Below are positions 53,236 through 61,430 of a stretch of 64,000 nt of DNA, in pieces. The translations under genes were made by a program, and so were the position numbers. Numbering within the stretch: position 1 is the first letter of the stretch; every line of letters starts with the position of its first letter. Source of the DNA: Jeotgalibacillus marinus (GTDB lineage Bacteria; Bacillota; Bacilli; Bacillales; Jeotgalibacillaceae); the NCBI RefSeq assembly GCF_040801915.1, contig NZ_JBFMIA010000001.1, positions 372,001 through 436,000 on the forward strand. Reading direction: 5' to 3'. The notes beneath the pieces are model-generated. The model did no database searches, had not been told where the DNA came from, and worked only from the letters and a program-made list of their open reading frames with translations.

Positions 53236-54207
53236 TTAAGATACTTTTACTTTTTTAAATTCTTCAATTAATAGTGGAATAACATCAAATAGATCTCCTA
53301 CGATACCGTAGTCAGCTACTTTAAAGATGTTTGCCTCAGGATCCTTATTGATGGCAACGATAACTTTTGAGTTCGACATCCCAGCCATGTGCTGAATTGC
53401 CCCTGAAATTCCGGCTGCAATGTACAGGTCAGGTGTCACAACTTTACCTGTTTGACCGATTTGAAGGGAATAGTCACAGTATTCCGCGTCACATGCGCCA
53501 CGTGATGCTCCAACTGCTCCTCCAAGAAGGTTCGCTAGTTCTTTTAATGGTTCGAACCCATCTTCACTCTTAACGCCACGTCCACCCGCTACAATAACTT
53601 TCGCTTCTGACAAATCAACGCCGTCTGTTGTTTTACGAACAACGTCTTTAATGATCGTGCGAAGATCTTTAATTTCTACATCCATCGAAATAACGTCACC
53701 AGAGCGGCCTGATTCTTTTTCCAGTGGAGCAATGTTGTTTGGACGGATGGTTACAAAAACAAGGCCGTCTTTCACAACTTTCTTCTCGAATGCTTTACCA
53801 CTGTAAATCGGACGAACGAAAACAGCTTCTCCGGCATCTTCTTCGATCGATGTCACATCTGAAATTAATCCGCTTCCTAACTTTCCTGCAATACGTGGAG
53901 ACAAGTCTTTTCCTAACGCAGTATGTCCAAATACCATTCCGTCTGGGTCTTCTGCTTCTATTACAGCTAATATGGCTTGAGCATAACCATCAGAGGAATA
54001 CTTCTTTAATTTCTCATCTTCAACTGTTACGACTTTGTCTGCTCCGTATGCAATTAGCTCAGATCCCAATGAGGAAACTGAACCTCCAACTAAAACGCTT
54101 ACAATTTCGCCACCATCTGAAATTTGTTTTCCAGCTGAGATCGCTTCGAACGATACATTGCGAAGAGCCCCATCCCTTGCTTCTGCTAATACTACAATCT
54201 TTTTCAT
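53236..54207 (-). CDS. etfA: Electron transfer flavoprotein alpha subunit
   Basis: EtfA binds FAD and, with EtfB, accepts electrons from acyl-CoA dehydrogenases. The 323 residues have the C-terminal FAD-binding signature LYIAAGISGAIQHMAGMSNS near 258 and VAINKDPEANIFKVADYGIVGD (in parts). GGGGGG precedes the ATG. Last gene of the fadR-fadB-etfB-etfA unit. Confidence 0.97.
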   Translation of the reverse strand: MKKIVVLAEARDGALRNVSFEAISAGKQISDGGEIVSVLVGGSVSSLGSELIAYGADKVVTVEDEKLKKYSSDGYAQAILAVIEAEDPDGMVFGHTALGKDLSPRIAGKLGSGLISDVTSIEEDAGEAVFVRPIYSGKAFEKKVVKDGLVFVTIRPNNIAPLEKESGRSGDVISMDVEIKDLRTIIKDVVRKTTDGVDLSEAKVIVAGGRGVKSEDGFEPLKELANLLGGAVGASRGACDAEYCDYSLQIGQTGKVVTPDLYIAAGISGAIQHMAGMSNSKVIVAINKDPEANIFKVADYGIVGDLFDVIPLLIEEFKKVKVS

Positions 54208-54256
54208 ACTCGTTTCCCCCCTGAAAGTTGATAATCAATATTATATGACCTCTAAG

Positions 54257-55030
54257 TTAGATAACTTTCGCTTCTTTACGGAGTAGGTCTATCAATTCTT
54301 TTACTTGCGTATCTATATCACCTTCGAGAACTCGACCCGCTTCTTTTTTCGGCGGAAGATAGATTTCAATTGTTTTTGTTTTAGATTCCACATCGTCTTC
54401 TTCAAGCTCTAGATCATCAAGCTCGATTTCATCAAGAGGCTTTTTCTTTGCCTTCATGATACCCGGAAGAGATGGATAACGAGGGTCGTTTAGACCTTGT
54501 TGTGCGGTCACAAGTAGTGGAAGAGACGTTTCAATTGTTTCAGAATCACCTTCTACGTCACGTACGATCGTAACCGTTTCACCTTCAATGTTGATACTAG
54601 TGATGGTTGTTACATAAGGAATGTTTAGTTGCTCTGCAACACGTGGTCCGACTTGACCAGAACCGCCGTCGATTGCTACATTTCCTCCAATAATTAAATT
54701 AGCCTCTTTATCCTTTAAATACTCGGCTAAAATACGAGCAGTTGTAAATTGATCGCTTTCTTCTACATCATCTTCAATGTTGATCAATACTGCTTTATCA
54801 GCACCCATAGCAAGTGCGGTACGAAGTTGTTTTTCTGCTTCATCAGAACCTACAGAAACAACAGTTACTTCACCACCGTGTTCATCGCGAAGCTGGATCG
54901 CTTCTTCAATGGCATATTCATCATAAGGATTGATAATAAATTCTGCTTCGTCGTCTGCAATTTTCCCACCACTAATTGAAATCTTCTCTTCTGTATCAAA
55001 CGTTCTTTTCATCAATACGTAAATGTCCAT
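54257..55030 (-). CDS. etfB: Electron transfer flavoprotein beta subunit
   Basis: EtfB is the partner of EtfA and carries AMP. The 257 residues begin MDIYVLMKRTFDTEEKI and include NPYDEYAIEEAIQL, ALAMGADKAVLI and the recognition-loop region VTAQQGLNDPRYPSLPGIM near residue 190. It lies 49 bases upstream of etfA. Confidence 0.97.
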   Translation of the reverse strand: MDIYVLMKRTFDTEEKISISGGKIADDEAEFIINPYDEYAIEEAIQLRDEHGGEVTVVSVGSDEAEKQLRTALAMGADKAVLINIEDDVEESDQFTTARILAEYLKDKEANLIIGGNVAIDGGSGQVGPRVAEQLNIPYVTTITSINIEGETVTIVRDVEGDSETIETSLPLLVTAQQGLNDPRYPSLPGIMKAKKKPLDEIELDDLELEEDDVESKTKTIEIYLPPKKEAGRVLEGDIDTQVKELIDLLRKEAKVI

Positions 55031-55057
55031 GTTGATTCCCCCCGTTTATAAAATGAA

Positions 55058-55831
55058 TTATTCTCCCTTAAAAACCGGTGTTCTTTTTTGAATAAATGCT
55101 TCGATGCCTTCTTTCGCATCATTTGAAGTGAACACTTCCCCAAACCATTCAGCCTCTTTATCAGCACCTTTTTCAAAATCAGCATTTTTTGCGTATTGGA
55201 GTAAGTCCAACGCAGCTTTAACAGCTATGGGGCTTTGCTGTGCCATTCTCAATGCAAGCGCTTTTGATTTTTCAAAAACTTCTTCTTCAGAAACAGCTTT
55301 ATTAGCAAGTCCCCATTGTACAGCTTCAGTTCCTGAAATGGGCTCGCTTGTAAGAAGCATTTCTGCCGCTTTCGCAAACCCTACTAATCTAGGCAAACGC
55401 TGAGAGCCTGCAAATCCAGGTACCAGACCAAGCTGAAGCTCAGGTAGCCCAAGCTTAGCCTTATCGCTTACATAACGAATATGACAACCCATGGCAAGCT
55501 CTAATCCACCGCCTAATGCCGCACCGTGAATGGAAGCAATGATTGGCTTTGAAAAAGATTCCATACGTTCAAAAACGTGTTGACCTCTTTTCGCTAGCTC
55601 ACTGAACGCCACGCCATCTTCGATTTGAGTGAACTCTTTAATATCCGCACCGGCAGAAAAGAAGCGCCCTTCACCATGTATCAACAAACAACGCACCTGT
55701 TGATCGTGCTCAACCGCTGTCAACCATTGATCGATTTCTTTAATGAGTTGACTAGACAGAGCATTGGCAGGAGGTCGCTGAATCATTGCGATAGAAACGA
55801 ATTGGTCATTTTCCCATGTTAAAAAGTCCAT
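55058..55831 (-). CDS. fadB: Enoyl-CoA hydratase/isomerase FadB (YsiB)
   Basis: This crotonase-family enzyme hydrates enoyl-CoA in beta-oxidation. The 257 residues show the oxyanion-hole segments RFFSAGADIKEF near 57 and IHGAALGGGLELAMGCH near 101, and the acid residue region GLPELQLGLVPGFAGSQRLP (in parts), where the second catalytic Glu of hydratases appears to be replaced by Gly or Ala (VPGFAGSQ). AAGGAGG precedes the ATG. It lies between fadR and etfB. Confidence 0.92.
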   Translation of the reverse strand: MDFLTWENDQFVSIAMIQRPPANALSSQLIKEIDQWLTAVEHDQQVRCLLIHGEGRFFSAGADIKEFTQIEDGVAFSELAKRGQHVFERMESFSKPIIASIHGAALGGGLELAMGCHIRYVSDKAKLGLPELQLGLVPGFAGSQRLPRLVGFAKAAEMLLTSEPISGTEAVQWGLANKAVSEEEVFEKSKALALRMAQQSPIAVKAALDLLQYAKNADFEKGADKEAEWFGEVFTSNDAKEGIEAFIQKRTPVFKGE

Positions 55832-55844
55832 CTTCTTCTCCTCC

Positions 55845-56426
55845 TTATTTACTTAATGCCTTCACAAGAAGTGAATGAATTTCTGGCGCAAGTTTCGTAA
55901 TGTCATATTTTTGCTCATTGATGACCCACGTTGTTACTACCTCATCAATCGTACCAAAGACCATTTGTCTTGCCAATCGTATATCTAATTCTTCTGAAAA
56001 TATTTGCTTTTTAACGCCATTATGTAGGATTTCATCCACGAGTAAAAGATACTCTTTTAGCACCTCGTTAATTTTAAGACGAATATCTTTGTTTGACTGT
56101 CTAAGCTCCAGTTGTGTCACAATGGCAAGATGATAATCTTCTGACAACATATAAAAATGACTCTCGATTAAAACTTCTAGCTGTTCAACTGCATTCTCCT
56201 TGCCAGCCATTCTGCTACGAATCGAGCGCACAAACTGTCCCATTTTTTCTTCAAATAAAGAAATCAAAATGTCTTCTTTATTTTTAAAATAAAGATAGAT
56301 TGTACCGTCTGCTACACCTGCTTGCTTCGCAATTTTTGAAACCTGTGCATGATGATAGCCATTTTCTGCAATAACTACAACAGCTGCATCGATGATTTGT
56401 TTGTATTTTGGTTTATCTTTTTTCAA
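55845..56426 (-). CDS. fadR: TetR-family fatty acid degradation regulator FadR (YsiA)
   Basis: FadR represses beta-oxidation genes and is released by long-chain acyl-CoA. The 193 residues have the N-terminal TetR helix-turn-helix (YHHAQVSKIAKQAGVADGTI, YLYFKNKEDI) at 22-50 and a ligand domain with YDITKLAPEIHSLLVKALS at the end. The start is TTG with AAAGGTG seven bases upstream. It heads the fadR-fadB-etfBA unit and has its own operator upstream. Confidence 0.94.
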   Translation of the reverse strand: MKKDKPKYKQIIDAAVVVIAENGYHHAQVSKIAKQAGVADGTIYLYFKNKEDILISLFEEKMGQFVRSIRSRMAGKENAVEQLEVLIESHFYMLSEDYHLAIVTQLELRQSNKDIRLKINEVLKEYLLLVDEILHNGVKKQIFSEELDIRLARQMVFGTIDEVVTTWVINEQKYDITKLAPEIHSLLVKALSK

Positions 56427-56479
56427 TGGTTATCACCTTTCATTCAATCTGATTCATTAAAAACAAAAAGACGAAAATA

Positions 56480-56497
56480 TGAATGAATCATCATTCA
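56480..56497. promoter_or_regulatory. FadR operator
   Basis: TGAATGAATCATCATTCA is an inverted repeat that fits the Bacillus FadR box (TGAATGAATANTCATTCA). It lies just downstream of the -10 box of the fadR promoter, so binding should block transcription (autoregulation). Confidence 0.88.
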
Positions 56498-56504
56498 TAT
56501 TTTC

Positions 56505-56533
56505 ATCTTACTAACTACTACTGTTTTAGTCAA
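56505..56533 (-). promoter_or_regulatory. Sigma-A promoter for fadR-fadB-etfBA
   Basis: TTGACT (56528-56533) and TAAGAT (56505-56510) are 17 bases apart on the minus strand, immediately followed by the FadR operator. Confidence 0.7.
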
Positions 56534-56593
56534 GTATATTACAACAGTGACAAAAATGGAAAGAGTCAATTGGTAGCACTCTTTCCCGCCATC

Positions 56594-58288
56594 CTATCCC
56601 AGCTTTTGATTGGTCTGCTTTTCTTTTTCTTCCTCAACAAGCTTTCTTCTAAGAATTTTACCTACTGCTGTCTTTGGCAGTTCATCTCTAAATTCATAGA
56701 GTCTTGGAACCTTGTATGATGCAAGGTGTTGACGGGCAAATTGATCGAGCTCTTCTTCTGATGCTGTATGACCTTGTTTTAGAACAATAAATACTTTTAC
56801 CGTTTCGCCGCGGTATGCATCCGGTACACCCACGGTTACAACTTCTTGCACTGCAGGGTGTTCATACATCACTTCTTCAATTTCACGCGGATAAATGTTG
56901 AAGCCACCAGCAATAATCGTATCTTTTTTACGATCGACCACGTAGAAGAACCCTTGCTCATCCATGTATCCTAAATCGCCGGTGTGAAACCAACCATCCT
57001 TTAAGACTGCTGCTGTTTCTTCAGGTTGATTCCAGTAACCTTTCATGACTTGTGGGCCTTTTACTACGATTTCACCAATTTCACCTTGAGGAGCAGCTTC
57101 TGCTGTGTCCATTGATACAATCTTACAATCTGTATCTGGCCACGGTACTCCTACACTGCCTTTAATTCTTTTTTGATCCCAAACAAAGTTTCCATGCGTA
57201 ACCGGAGATGTTTCGGTTAACCCATACCCTTCAACGAGCTTTCCACCTGTTAGCTTCTCGAATTTTTCTTGTACTTCAATTGGCAGTGGAGCAGATCCAC
57301 TTAAACATGATTCCACTGAAGTAAGATCATATTTGTGTAAATCTGGATGATTCAATATTCCAATGTAAATCGTTGGTGCTCCTGGGAACATCGTTGGTCG
57401 TTGCTTGTGAATGGTTTTTAGTGCTGTCTCTACATCAAACTTTGGTAGTAGCACCATTTTGTCCCCTTGCATTACGGACGTAATCATTACCGTTGTCATG
57501 CCATAGACGTGGAAAAATGGGAGGATTCCCAGAGTAACACCTTCACCTTTTTTGTTTTTGTAAAGCCACGCATCGCACATAGATGCATTAGCAACCAAAT
57601 TTTTATGTGTCAACATAACACCTTTAGGAGAGCCTGTTGTTCCACCAGTATATTGAAGAAGGGCAAGGTCTTCCTCCAAATCAAGGACTTGCTCCACTGG
57701 ATCTGGTGTAGCGATTTTCAAGATTTCAGTTAACAGGTGATTGTGCCCCCTGTGCTCAACCTTAACCGTTATTCCATGCTGCTTCTTCTGAATAAATGGG
57801 TAAATAAGTTTTTTAGGAAATGGCAGAAAATCTTTAATCCCTGTAATGATCATATGCTCTAAGTCTGTGTCATTAAAAACTTTTGACACACGCGGGAATA
57901 ATATGTCAAGCGTTATAATCGCTTTTGCACCCGAATCTTTCATTTGATATTCAATTTCCCTTTCGGTGTACAATGGGTTCGTTTGTACAACAATGGCGCC
58001 TGCATATAAAATTCCGTAATACGCAATAACAGACGCTGGTGTGTTCGGTAACATAATAGCTACACGATCATCTTTTTCGATGCCAATGTCTTGTAAATAT
58101 TTAGCCATTTTCAATGAACTTTCGTGCATTTCTTTGTAGGTAAACTCCTTGCCCATAAAGTGAACTGCCACCTTGTCAGGATAAAGCTTGGATGCCTCGG
58201 TTAAATACGCATGAACCGGTTTCAACTCATAATCGAGTGTTGTAGGTATCTCGTCCGGATACAGCGCATGCCACGGCTTAACTGACAT
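56594..58288 (-). CDS. lcfA: Long-chain fatty acid-CoA ligase
   Basis: LcfA activates fatty acids to acyl-CoA for beta-oxidation. The 564 residues have the AMP-binding motif LLQYTGGTTGSPKGVMLTH near 215, GYGLTETSPVTHG near 365 and the linker GWFHTGDLGYMDEQGFFYVVDRKKD (in parts) near 435, with the catalytic lysine region KTAVGKILRRKL at the end. AAGGAGGG precedes the ATG. Next to fadR as in B. subtilis. Confidence 0.97.
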   Translation of the reverse strand: MSVKPWHALYPDEIPTTLDYELKPVHAYLTEASKLYPDKVAVHFMGKEFTYKEMHESSLKMAKYLQDIGIEKDDRVAIMLPNTPASVIAYYGILYAGAIVVQTNPLYTEREIEYQMKDSGAKAIITLDILFPRVSKVFNDTDLEHMIITGIKDFLPFPKKLIYPFIQKKQHGITVKVEHRGHNHLLTEILKIATPDPVEQVLDLEEDLALLQYTGGTTGSPKGVMLTHKNLVANASMCDAWLYKNKKGEGVTLGILPFFHVYGMTTVMITSVMQGDKMVLLPKFDVETALKTIHKQRPTMFPGAPTIYIGILNHPDLHKYDLTSVESCLSGSAPLPIEVQEKFEKLTGGKLVEGYGLTETSPVTHGNFVWDQKRIKGSVGVPWPDTDCKIVSMDTAEAAPQGEIGEIVVKGPQVMKGYWNQPEETAAVLKDGWFHTGDLGYMDEQGFFYVVDRKKDTIIAGGFNIYPREIEEVMYEHPAVQEVVTVGVPDAYRGETVKVFIVLKQGHTASEEELDQFARQHLASYKVPRLYEFRDELPKTAVGKILRRKLVEEEKEKQTNQKLG

Positions 58289-58311
58289 GTAAATCCCTCC
58301 TTGTAAATATA

Positions 58312-58332
58312 ATGAAAAATTAGAAAATTCAT
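58312..58332. promoter_or_regulatory. Imperfect palindrome, possible FadR site at lcfA
   Basis: ATGAA and TTCAT half-sites frame an AT-rich centre between the lcfA promoter and start. The spacing is one base longer than the FadR consensus, so this is tentative. Confidence 0.3.
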
Positions 58333-58343
58333 ATTTCTATTTC

Positions 58344-58372
58344 ATTATAATCTATCTAGTAAGCGGTTACAA
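58344..58372 (-). promoter_or_regulatory. Sigma-A promoter for lcfA
   Basis: TTGTAA (58367-58372) and TATAAT (58344-58349) are 17 bases apart on the minus strand, about 55 bases before the lcfA start. Confidence 0.75.
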
Positions 58373-58381
58373 TTTATCAAT

Positions 58382-58417
58382 AAAAAAAGATACAGAAATC
58401 GGTTACTGTTCTGTATC
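58382..58417 (-). terminator. Terminator of the polX-mutS2-yshE unit
   Basis: Nine-base arms (58389-58397 and 58409-58417) are followed by TTTTTTT on the minus strand, upstream of the lcfA promoter. Confidence 0.85.
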
Positions 58418-58529
58418 TCCTTATTTATATCTATGAAATTTTTTTTATAATATTCTTGTTCTTCATACAGTTGGATGCCGTTACTTTACTCAAATTCATC
58501 GAAGCTGAGCAAGCCACGTCTGACTATGA

Positions 58530-58610
58530 TTACATAGACACCAAATAAATAATCCCTATGACCATAAATGCCCCACAGCAAACAAGCAATACTTTCGACA
58601 GTGTCTCCAT
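58530..58610 (-). CDS. 26-residue single-pass membrane peptide
   Basis: A small ORF, METLSKVLLVCCGAFMVIGI then IYLVSM, would form one transmembrane helix with two adjacent cysteines. AGGAGG overlaps the yshE stop codon and sits seven bases before the ATG, so it is well placed for translation after yshE. The terminator lies about 110 bases downstream. I do not recognise it. The strong, correctly placed ribosome binding site and uniformly hydrophobic composition argue for a real gene. Confidence 0.6.
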   Translation of the reverse strand: METLSKVLLVCCGAFMVIGIIYLVSM

Positions 58611-58621
58611 TGCTTTTCCTC

Positions 58622-59029
58622 CTAAGTAATACTAGCTCCGATTACATACGATAAACCGATCGTAATGACCATTGCAATTAAGCCTACCGCCTTATTATTG
58701 TTTTGAATTTCTTCGTCTACACGAAAGCGAGGTGTCAAAAATTCAAACATAAAATAGGCAATAAGCAATAGAACAAAGCCAAAAACACCCCATCCTATCA
58801 TCTTAATGAGCGTATCGTGTTGATCAATCGAATGACGAAAAATATTCGCAATCCCAAAGATCTTACCGCCAGTTGCCATAGCTACAGAAATATTTCCTTT
58901 TTTAATTTCATTCCAATTATTATATTTTGTAACGAGTTCAAAAATTGCTAGAAAAACAATCATACATAGGACAGCAACGCTATAATATCCTGCCGTTTCA
59001 ATGAGCGGATGTTGCCAAAAATCATCCAT
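58622..59029 (-). CDS. yshE: YshE, DUF350 family membrane protein
   Basis: The 135-residue protein has four membrane segments (AVLCMIVFLAIFEL, VAMATGGKIFGIANIF, WGVFGFVLLLIAYFMFEF, AVGLIAMVITIGLSYVIGA) and the DUF350 pattern. Function unknown. In B. subtilis it also follows mutS2 and precedes lcfA. The start ATG has only a weak GGAAG site. Confidence 0.88.
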   Translation of the reverse strand: MDDFWQHPLIETAGYYSVAVLCMIVFLAIFELVTKYNNWNEIKKGNISVAMATGGKIFGIANIFRHSIDQHDTLIKMIGWGVFGFVLLLIAYFMFEFLTPRFRVDEEIQNNNKAVGLIAMVITIGLSYVIGASIT

Positions 59030-59063
59030 GCTTCCGAACCACCTTTATTCGTATTTCCTTTTG

Positions 59064-61430
59064 TTACTTAAATTCTACCACGGTTACACCACTTCCGCCC
59101 TCTCCATTTTCACCAAGTCGAACGCGTTTGACCGAACGGTGGCTTTTAAGCTTTTCTTGAACACCACTTCGAAGAGCGCCTGTCCCTTTCCCATGAATAA
59201 TTGATACACGTGGATAACCTGCCAGTAAGGCATCATCAATATACTTATCGACTCGTAACAAAGCATTTTCAAAACGCTCTCCCCGCAGATCAAGCTCTAA
59301 TCCAACGTGATACTCTTTACCTTTAACGGTCGCAAGCGGTTTTGGCTCTACTTTCTTCTCACTCTTTACGAACTCCAAATCCTTTTCTTGGACCTTCATT
59401 TTTAAAATACCGATCTGAACGCCCCATTCCGTATCAGACACCTTAGAGATCAAGTTACCTCGTTGACCGAATGTTAATACGTTAACCTCATCTCCAGGTT
59501 GAAGAACTCTTTTTGTTGACTGAGTAGATTTGATTTTTTTTATTTTGTTAGATTGCTTAGGAGCAGCGTCATCTAGACGTTTCCTTGCGTCGATTAGCTC
59601 ATGCTCTTTTACTTCAGCATTTTTTTCTAATCGAAGCTTACGTAAATCGGTTAAAATTTCTTCGGACTCTGCTTTTGCCTGATCAATGACTGCACTCGCT
59701 TTTTGGCGAGCTTTTTCATACAAATCATCACGCTTATCGTAAAATTCGATCATTTGTTTTTGAATATCTTTGTGTAGCTTTTCTGCTTCTTTTAAATAAT
59801 CATGTGCGTCCTCATAGTCTTGCTCTGCACTTTTCCGGCTAGATTCAAGTGATGCAATCATTGCCTCCACGGCTTTACTGTCCGTTCCAACGAATGTTTT
59901 CGCATGATCAATAACGCTTTGCTCTAATCCTAGGCGTTTAGATATTTCAAATGCATTACTACGACCTGGTACACCAATTAATAATCGATAGGTCGGGCTT
60001 AACGTGTTAACGTCGAACTCTACGCTGGCATTCACTACACCTTGTCGATTGTATCCATATGCTTTTAACTCAGGATAGTGAGTGGTTGCTACGACTCTTG
60101 CACCTTTGTTGTGTACTTCATCTAAAATGGAAATGGCAAGCGCTGCACCTTCTTGAGGATCTGTTCCCGCTCCGAGTTCATCAAATAAAACGAGGCTGCC
60201 ATGGTCAACCTGTTTTAAGATGCTCACGATATTGACCATATGAGAAGAAAACGTGCTGAGACTTTGCTCAATCGACTGCTCGTCTCCAATGTCTGAGTAG
60301 ACAGAATCAAACACAGCAATTTTCGAACCATCTAACACTGGGAGTGGCAAACCAGCTTGTGCCATTAATGTACATAAACCGATCGTCTTTAACGTGACGG
60401 TTTTCCCACCTGTATTCGGTCCTGTAATCACAATTGACGTAAAATCTTCTCCCATAAAAATATCATTCGCGACCGCTTCGTCTATTGGCAATAGTGGATG
60501 CCTTGCTTTATTTAAATGGATGATGCCTTGATCATTTACTTCTGGTTTCGTTGCTTTGATCGCACGTCCGTATTTTGCTTTTGAAAACATGAAGTCAATT
60601 CCGCCAAGAACATCGACTGTCATCAAAAGATCATAAGCTTCAGCACTAACGGCTAAGCTTAACTCGAGTAAAATACGATCGATCTCTTCTTGCTCCTTTA
60701 ATCTCTGTTCTCTTAATTGATTGTTAAAGTTTACAATCGCTTCTGGTTCGATAAATAGCGTTTGACCAGACGAAGATTGATCGTGCACGATCCCACCGTA
60801 ATGACCTCGGTATTCTTGTTTAACAGGAATAACGTAGCGATCATTACGAATCGTAATAATCGCATCAGAAAGCATTGTTTGGGCATTTTTCGAACGTATA
60901 CTACCTTCAAGCTTTTCACGGATTCTGCTTTCACTTGAACGTATTTTTTGACGAATGCTACGTAGCTCAGCACTTGCTGAATCAAGCACATCCCCGTTTT
61001 CATCAATTGCATCAAAGATCATATGTTCTAGTGAAGTTAGGATTGCCATCGCTTCTTTTTTATTTTCTAGTATAGGTAGTTCAATTTCTTCAGAATCTAC
61101 TAGGTTCTCAACAAATTGACGAATTATTTTACTTGCTCGAATGGTACTTGCGATTTCCACTAATTCCAACGGGCTTAGCGTACCACCGATTTGTGAGCGT
61201 TTAACATGAGGTCGGATATCAAAAATCCCGCTTAAAGGCATACCACCTTTTAAACGCAAGACAGTCGATGCTTCATCTGTTTCATCCTGCCATTGAATCA
61301 CTTCTTCTAAAGAAGTTGAAGGTTCCATGCGATTAATTCGAATGCTTCCAAGCTCGGATGCTGCGTACCCCATAACGAGATTTTTTATTTTATCAAACTC
61401 TAACGTTTTGATTGTTTTTGCGTTCAACAT
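59064..61430 (-). CDS. mutS2: Endonuclease MutS2
   Basis: MutS2 is a MutS paralogue; in Bacilli it acts on collided ribosomes and in recombination control rather than mismatch repair. The 788-residue protein has the clamp and lever region, Walker A ITGPNTGGKTVTLKTIG near residue 333, Walker B LVLFDELGAGTDPQEG, a long coiled coil, a KOW-like segment and a C-terminal Smr nuclease domain (LDLRGERFENAL, IHGKGTGALRSG). The ATG overlaps the polX stop by one base (TAATG) with GGGGGAG upstream. Confidence 0.97.
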   Translation of the reverse strand: MLNAKTIKTLEFDKIKNLVMGYAASELGSIRINRMEPSTSLEEVIQWQDETDEASTVLRLKGGMPLSGIFDIRPHVKRSQIGGTLSPLELVEIASTIRASKIIRQFVENLVDSEEIELPILENKKEAMAILTSLEHMIFDAIDENGDVLDSASAELRSIRQKIRSSESRIREKLEGSIRSKNAQTMLSDAIITIRNDRYVIPVKQEYRGHYGGIVHDQSSSGQTLFIEPEAIVNFNNQLREQRLKEQEEIDRILLELSLAVSAEAYDLLMTVDVLGGIDFMFSKAKYGRAIKATKPEVNDQGIIHLNKARHPLLPIDEAVANDIFMGEDFTSIVITGPNTGGKTVTLKTIGLCTLMAQAGLPLPVLDGSKIAVFDSVYSDIGDEQSIEQSLSTFSSHMVNIVSILKQVDHGSLVLFDELGAGTDPQEGAALAISILDEVHNKGARVVATTHYPELKAYGYNRQGVVNASVEFDVNTLSPTYRLLIGVPGRSNAFEISKRLGLEQSVIDHAKTFVGTDSKAVEAMIASLESSRKSAEQDYEDAHDYLKEAEKLHKDIQKQMIEFYDKRDDLYEKARQKASAVIDQAKAESEEILTDLRKLRLEKNAEVKEHELIDARKRLDDAAPKQSNKIKKIKSTQSTKRVLQPGDEVNVLTFGQRGNLISKVSDTEWGVQIGILKMKVQEKDLEFVKSEKKVEPKPLATVKGKEYHVGLELDLRGERFENALLRVDKYIDDALLAGYPRVSIIHGKGTGALRSGVQEKLKSHRSVKRVRLGENGEGGSGVTVVEFK

